DNA of 64,000 bases from positions 1 through 64,000 of the forward strand of contig JACGCN010000061.1 in NCBI GenBank assembly GCA_014905825.1. Direction: 5' to 3'. This document shows positions 58,178 through 64,000 of this stretch, piece by piece. Position 1 is the stretch's first letter; each line of letters opens with the position of its first letter. A model generated the notes under the pieces. The model was given only the letters and a program-made list of their open reading frames with translations. It searched no databases and was not told the DNA's origin. The stretch is from Lyophyllum atratum. Taxonomy: Eukaryota; Basidiomycota; Agaricomycetes; Agaricales; Lyophyllaceae. A program made the position numbers and the translations under genes.

Positions 58178-58568
58178 ACTCTACGTGTCACAGTGGTGGT
58201 AGGAAGTTGAAAGAGTCGATGTCGGACCATCCGTAGAAAAGCCAGAAGTTCCCGCAGTGAGACTGATCATCAGGCCCCGGCCGCCATCTGTAACCCACGA
58301 CCTCCGGGCTGCAAGCGCCCTGCAAGCGCCCAAGTAAGAATTGGGGGCGGAAAACGATGCACCTCATTCCTACTTAGGAACGACTGATGTCTGTCTGGGA
58401 GAGACTAGCTCGCCCCGGCGTAAGAGCCATTCACGGTTCATTCCGCGTTTTTTTCAATCTTCATGTGAACAGTGAAGCACTGATCAACAGCAAATTACAT
58501 ACCCTCACAATCTTAGCTCGCGTCGCACATCCAGGAGGCGCATCCAATACATATATTATACAGATTTT
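58178..58568. other. Intergenic region, acyltransferase / TYR1
   Basis: A 391-bp gap with the acyltransferase promoter and TYR1 3' flank. A short direct repeat GCAAGCGCCC occurs near 58312-58330. Bases 58455-58568 are duplicated at 52581-52690. Confidence 0.5.
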
Positions 58569-60225
58569 CTAGTCCGTCTCTTCCTCCTCCCTCTTAATCT
58601 CCGTTTCCATGATCGCCTTAATCATCTCACTACCCAGCTTCCCAGCCTCCTCGAACCGCCCTTCAAAGAACGACCTCGTCTCCTCGAACCTCCTCCGGTA
58701 CAAATCAAAGCTCCCGAAGCTGACACACTGGCTCCAGCCACGCGCCGCGACTACAAACTCAAGATCATCCGACCGATGCCACGTGTCATACAACGCCGAC
58801 TGGATGGCGCTACCTAGGAGAGACGGCGACAGGAACAAGTGTTCCGCCACGCCCAGGAATAGCCTGAATATCGGCGTCGCTGCCAACGCCAGGTGCTCGT
58901 AGGGCTTGATACCCAGGTGCGCCCAGCAATCCACCATGGCCAGCAGCGACAGGTGCGAATTGGGCCGGTACTTCGACGGTGGTGCGTTCGAAGATGCCGC
59001 CGCCGGAGATAAGGGAACCGAGTCCTGTGGTGGAGGTGGCATTTTTCCAAGACTAAACCGGTCGAGCACCTCCTGGGAGAGTAGAATCGGCTTTCGCCCT
59101 CGCTTTCCCGTGGTACTGTCCCCGAACACGACCTCGCGGCCCCACTCGACGCGTTTACGAAACTCGGCCTCCTCTTTCGTCGAGCCGTTCCCACCGGAGA
59201 GCATGAGCTTGAAGAGCTCCGTCGCGCTTTTTGCATATTGGTCGATCTGGATGCGCGCGCTGGGGTTGAGAATGGCGAGGCCGGCATAGACGTGCCAGGC
59301 GTTTGAGTATATACGGAGGGTGAGGTTTACTTTGGCTGTCTCTATGCCGCCGACGTAGAGACCTTGCTCCCAGGGGTATGATAGCGAGCAAGTCCACGCG
59401 GTTCCCATGCTAGTGGAAGAAAAGGTTGTCAAAGGAAGGTACGCGCGGGTCGGAGTGGATTACCTTAGAAAGGCGGCGTGGGTTACTGCTTGTGTGTTAG
59501 CCGTGACAAGGTCGTGGTCTTCGTAAGACAGGTGTACATAGCGAGAGCGGAAGCAGCTCAGTATATTCTCCACAAGTGCTAAAGCTTCAGGCGGCGCGCG
59601 GTGTTTGATTAAGACCTGAATAGTTTAGAATAGTATCGAACGCTGAGCGAAGTGACTGAGAGAGAAACTCACCAGTGGTTGTCCGACGGGGTTGACTCCT
59701 GGGCCATGCAAGGAGTGGCATGAGACGATGTGTGCGTCTGGCGGGAGGTATTTTTCGAATGCTGCCCGTTCCGGGGCTTTGACCGATGTCTGTCCAGCTA
59801 CTATCGCATTGAGCTTCGTAGCTAGTAGTTTCATTCGATTTAAAAATCATAGCTTCCAGGGATAAAAAGAAGACACACATGGCCCGAATTGCTGGACGAC
59901 ACGGTCTATGAATTCCGCCTCAATCGAATAGATGATGAAGTCAGACGAGCGTGACACTGCGTGTCCATCAATCACAGGGTTTATGTTTGGCGTAGAAGCA
60001 TAGTCGCGTTGTAGATCTGCGTGCTTAGCTGGAAGGTCACAAACGTTGATTCTGTCAAGATTCGTCGGTTATTTTCCTGGCTTACGATACAATCAAGACT
60101 CACTTTTGCCAGCCCGCGTCGGAGAGATATTTCGCGTACATCCTGCCCATGGCGCCCATGCCTATGAGCCCAATCGTCGGTTGGGCATCGCGCGGTGAGG
60201 ATGGGGACACATTTGGGTCGATCAT
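58569..60225 (-). CDS. TYR1: Prephenate dehydrogenase (tyrosine biosynthesis)
   Basis: Converts prephenate to 4-hydroxyphenylpyruvate with NADP+. ATG 60225 gives MIDPNVSPSS, then the Rossmann loop TIGLIGMGAMGRMYAKYLSD. Later exons have NVCDLPAKH, AIVAGQTSVKAPERAAFEKY, SCHSLHGPGVNPVGQPL and VNILSCFRSRYVHLSYEDHD-type sequence with NTQAVTHAAFLS. A large last exon has WTCSLSYPWEQGLYVGGIET, ending KREEEETD at TAG/CTA 58569-58571. The His in SCHSLHGP matches the catalytic region of the family. Length is about 440 residues. Introns are short except for variable spacing near 59840-59900. Confidence 0.92.
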
Positions 60226-60886
60226 GATCGCAAGAGCCGAGTCAAGGCGAGCAGTTTAAACCCCGTGGACCGTGTGACAGCCGGCGACTTAAATGACTCG
60301 AAATGGACCCTCTAGCGAGGCACTGGGTTGCTCGAAGACAAGGACTGGACGGTTCCCAGTGAAGCTGACGAGAATAAATATGAGATTGTTATCTGCCGAC
60401 ATGACTCGAACGGCTATGCTCCGAGTCGTACTGTAATAAGATGGTCACCATCTTCTTTAACCTTCGCAAGGTTCCCACATGGCTATCATTGTCGACTTCG
60501 GTCTCGTTATTTATACCGTAATCTCCCATACTCCAGTCGCCCTTGAAGACTTCCGTTGAAGCCTAAAATCAGAATGATGGACGGTGAGCAATTTCCAACG
60601 TATGGGTCCTTGTTCAGATCGTTTCGGATTGTCATTGACCCATGGTTTTCAGGGTTCACAAGATCGTTGTACCACTTTCTTAGACAAAATTTCGATGCGC
60701 AGTCAGAGAACGCAAATGGTGTACATGTACTTGGAGAAAACATATCGATAGATCTAATCTTATCAATTGCTTGATCTACATAATCTACTCTCACCGGTTA
60801 TACAACAACCGGCGCTATCATTTCCGTCACTGGCTTCGAACATGAATATGGGGTCACGGTCGTGAATATCATCATCTCCAGCTTGG
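60226..60886. promoter_or_regulatory. Divergent intergenic region, TYR1 / MDR oxidoreductase
   Basis: Some 661 bp between two start codons. It must hold both promoters. It includes a small inverted motif ACCGGTTATACAACAACCGG at about 60794-60813. No gene is supported. Confidence 0.5.
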
Positions 60887-62562
60887 ATGGTCACCATGAA
60901 CAAGTTGCCCAAGGTCACAAAGGCCCTTGTTGTGAAGAAATCCCCTCCGCAGAGAAAACCACTATACCATGACGCAGTTATAGAAGAAAAACCGATTCCC
61001 ACCTTGAAGAAAGGCGAGTTGCTTGTGCGAGTTGGAGCAGCGGGATTCAACCATCGGGATGTAAGGAAGGCATTCATGATAGGGGAATCCTTTATTCTTA
61101 ACTCTGTCAGGTCTGGATACGAAAAGGACAGTATCCACGTATCGCGTTTGGGGGTGTGTTCGGAGCTGATGGAGCAGGTGCGTAGAAGATGACAATCCTT
61201 GTTTCCGACCCGAATGACAGGCCATACAGGAACTGTGGTTGCTGCGCACGAGTCAAATGAACCCTTACTAAATAAACGCGTCTTCCTTACGCCTAGTCGT
61301 GGCTGGGAGAAACACCCAGAAGCTCCAGAGTCCAAGTAAGTGAATAATCACAGTCCTGGCCTTGCGTCTACTCAAGATAGTCTTCGAACAGCTTTGGCAT
61401 CCTTGGAGGTGTAAGCTTCCCACCTCTGGGGACCTTTACAGAATACCTTGTCGTAGAGCGAGACCAAGTGATTCCAACTCCCGACCACCTCGACGATGTT
61501 CAAGTCGCAGCTTGGCCTCTCGGCGGCGTCACAGCGTGGAGGTAAACCCTCTTGGTACTACACTCTATTCGTGTCTTTCTTGCTCACCCACTTCGAAACA
61601 TGCAGAGCTGCTATTGTGAATGGTCTTGTCAGCGCTGGTCAGAACGTATTGATCACGGGTATAGGCGGCGGTGTTGCTCTCATTGCCTTGCAAATATGCA
61701 TTGCGAAGGGAGCTTTCGTCTACGTCACGAGCGGAAACCCCGAGAAGATCCAGAAGGCCGTTGCTTTGGGCGCGAAAGGGGGCGTCAACTACAAAGACAG
61801 TGAGTGGGGGAGATCCCCGTCTCATGAGTCGTAAGCTCTCATTCTAACCCGCGAAATGCAGAGGACTGGCCGGCCCAGCTCAGGGCGCTGCTTGCCAAAT
61901 CCGAGAACGGGAAACCGGAGCTCGATGTCGTTATTGATTCCGGCGGCGGCGAGATAATGGTCCAAACGAGCGGCATACTCAAACAGGGCGGCCGAGTAGT
62001 GTGCTATGGAATGTACGTCCACCACCCCAATATCAAGTTACATCAATTCTCTGCTATCCTTGTTCTTATCAGGCCTTCTGTTGGTTAATATAGGACTGCC
62101 AGCCCCAAGATCAGCTTTACCATGCGTGAGGTCCTCAAGAACCAACGCCTCATCGGTACGTCATTTTTCTTCATCTTTCATCCCCTTCAGCCCTTCCCAT
62201 CTTCTTCCATTAATCCTTCCTTCGCTTTCATTTCGCCTTCAACCTCGGTTCACCTTTCAATATTCAATGGCAACTCCGACCCCTTCCATTCCTCCCAATT
62301 TCGCTCCCAATTTCGCTCCGCCCCTAACGTTACTAAATCCCATATCCTCATCCAACCCGCAGGCTCCACAATGGGATCCCATCAGGACCTCATAGACGCG
62401 ACCAACTTCATGGCCGAGCACCGCATCGTGCCCATCATATCCCACGTTTTCGACGGGCTCGAGGCTGCGGAACAGGGGTTCGAGATTATGGAGCGTGGGG
62501 ATCAGTTCGGGAAGATGGTCGTCCGGATTAGGGAGGATACCAAGGCCAAGGCCAAACTCTGA
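60887..62562 (+). CDS. MDR-family quinone-oxidoreductase-like dehydrogenase
   Basis: ATG 60887 (a second ATG at 60896 is possible). Spliced exons: GELLVRVGAAGFNHRD, then VWIRKGQYPRIAFGGVFGAD, TFTEYLVVERDQVIPTP and the nucleotide-binding loop NVLITGIGGGVALIALQIC. These are followed by LDVVIDSGGGEIMVQTSGIL, GGRVVCYGMT and GSHQDLIDATNFM, ending at TGA 62560-62562. The catalytic-zinc Cys/His set of classical ADHs is replaced (NHRD, GAD), so this is a zinc-independent, NAD(P)H-dependent member. One intron (about 62155-62363) is about 209 nt, long for this locus. The natural substrate is unknown. Confidence 0.85.
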
Positions 62563-63247
62563 AGGAAATGCAAGCCGCGCTCACGGTATGCAAGCTATCA
62601 ATAGACATTCAGGAGTGTCTATCTCTCTGGACGTATGGAGCGGTGTCAACTATCAGAACATTATAATATTTATCTTTACGAGGGATGCCATACCATAGTA
62701 CTATATATATATCTTCAGAACGCAAAACCCCAAATCAAAAGAAAAAAGAAAGCAAGAAGAACAACAGCCTGCACCACCATCTACCCAGAAACAAAAAGAA
62801 GATATATACGGAAATAGAGTACCCAGAACAAGAGATAACAACAACAACAACGACAAAAACAGCTTTGGCTCTACGAGTAATGTACACTTCGTAACTCCAA
62901 AGTCCAAGCAGAGAACCGAGACCTAAACGAGTGTGGTACAGTAAGTGAGAGAGTGGATTGAACATGTAGATATGTATTATGTATGGTAGCGAGCGTGATG
63001 TGGATGGAGACGAACGGGGGCGGGGCTTGGATATGGTTCGGGCAGTCCATGTGGATGAATTGAGATTGGAATGGTGGCATGAACATGCATAACGGGACTG
63101 CTGGGAAGCGTATACGGCGCAACAAGACGCCGTGGGGGGTTATGAGGAGTGGGAGAATGCGATAGATAGAGTGAGAGGGAGGGCGGGGATGGGAGGAAGT
63201 CCATTGTCCATCGAGGAGTGTCGGGACAGGATGAACAGAGGATGCAA
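62563..63247. other. Convergent intergenic region, MDR / GT2
   Basis: About 685 bp between two 3' ends, A-rich near 62700-62870 (AACAACAACAACAACG around 62840). No gene. Confidence 0.5.
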
Positions 63248-64000
63248 TCAATACGAGAAGATCATGAGCCAAGGGTTGAGTACGATCTGTCAGTGTCAAC
63301 ATCAGCCCGTCAGCAAAACCGCACATCGCAAAGACAGGAGGACTCACAGGCAACAGAATATGACACCCAACACACAACGACAGCGGAATAATGAGCGCCC
63401 AGTTCCACCCCGGAATCTGATACTCGAAGGGCACGGCTTCGGTGGCGAAGACGATCATCATGGCGATGCAGAGGAAGCAGATGATGAAGGACAGCTTGAA
63501 GCGCTGCCAGATTCGGGGGACTGTCCAGGGTGGGAGGGAAGATGGGTGATGGGTGATCAGGGCATGGGTGGAGATGGTGGGGAAACTGACCTTCGATCCA
63601 GAATGTTGAGCGTTCGACTTCTTTGACGGTGGATCCCCATGTCCTAGCAGACGAAGACGGATGAGCATCAATCATACAAAAGAAATGACACCTCCGTACA
63701 TGTCATACGAGAACAAATGCGCCAAAAGCGCAGTCGACAAATGAATACTCAACCCCCCAAAGAAGAACAAGCTACACCCCCCCACCAAACCCCCCATCAG
63801 CCCCACCCAAAAAAGCTCAAACGAAAAAGGACATACAAAAACGGCACCCATCTCAAATTCTCCACCAGCGCCCCAATAAAATTCCTATGCCCCAGCCGAT
63901 ACTCCAACAGCGTATACCCCAGATTCCCCACACCAGGGAACACCACGGTACACGCGAGGAGGATCTCGAAGGAGTGGAGGTAGAACCTGTCGAGCTGGGG
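63248..64000 (-). CDS. GT2-family glycosyltransferase, C-terminal part (runs off right edge)
   Basis: The visible exons are the membrane-embedded C-terminus of a fungal processive-type GT2: DRFYLHSFEILLACTVVFPG, GNLGYTLLEYRLGHRN, GGLSIHLSTALLAHLFSYDM, WGSTVKEVER, FKLSFIICFLCIAMMIVFAT and LCVGCHILLP. A final short exon IVLNPWLMIFSY ends at TGA 63250-63248. I recall the WG(A/S)T.KEVE..(N/T)F block and the LLPxxLNPxLMxFS ending from fungal GT2 proteins needed for surface growth. The catalytic D,D,D,QxxRW domain lies outside the window. Confidence 0.8.

Overview
The window is nuclear DNA from a filamentous basidiomycete, most likely an Agaricomycete. Genes are dense and carry many short (about 50-70 nt) GT-AG introns. 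The gene set includes a chromodomain Ty3/gypsy retrotransposon, Cox16, ATP synthase subunits 15 and 18, a PMT2-type O-mannosyltransferase, wax-synthase-type and GT2 membrane enzymes and monocarboxylate-type MFS transporters. All gene identities come from reading translations by eye, so exon borders are approximate unless a splice junction is quoted.

Layout. 1-470: tail of a duplicated unknown gene. 0.7-12 kb: housekeeping block with VPS11 (-), ATP18 (+), COX16 (-), ADE12 (+), a poly-Q/H protein (-) and ATP15 (-). 12.3-17.9 kb: Rab4-like GTPase (+), dual-specificity phosphatase (-), a MULE-like MITE, and eIF4A (-). 18-21.5 kb: no recognisable gene. 21.5-26.3 kb: two tandem MFS transporters (-). 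27.6-32.3 kb: fibrillarin (+) and PMT2 (+). 32.6-35.2 kb: hypothetical gene (-) and VPS28 (+). 35.16-35.61 kb: second, inverted copy of the sequence at the left edge. 36.7-52.1 kb: a cytochrome P450 gene split by a 13,081-bp LTR retrotransposon. 52.1-56.9 kb: gene-poor, with a duplicated TYR1 3' fragment, a TIR element and a mariner-like MITE. 56.9-64 kb: wax-synthase-like acyltransferase (-), TYR1 prephenate dehydrogenase (-), MDR oxidoreductase (+) and a GT2 glycosyltransferase cut by the right edge (-).

The most interesting object is the retrotransposon at 38504-51584. It has 452-bp LTRs differing at one base and a 5-bp target duplication (CACTC), so it is a very recent insertion into P450 coding sequence. 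It is unusually large. It has a 635-codon N-terminal ORF with no domain I recognise, then a glycine-rich linker and a gag-protease-RT-RNase H-integrase-chromodomain frame broken by two in-frame TGA codons. An extra 1,114-codon proline/SR-rich ORF lies between pol and the 3' LTR and uses the first bases of the LTR as its stop codon. One reading is a young chromovirus of a large multi-ORF design that has begun to decay by CpG transitions. Regulated stop-codon use is the alternative.

Other points: VPS11 carries two compensating 1-bp frameshifts. The Rab4-like GTPase has Thr at the usual switch II Gln position. eIF4A ends in a 13-nt exon. Several non-autonomous DNA elements with visible TIRs and target duplications are present.
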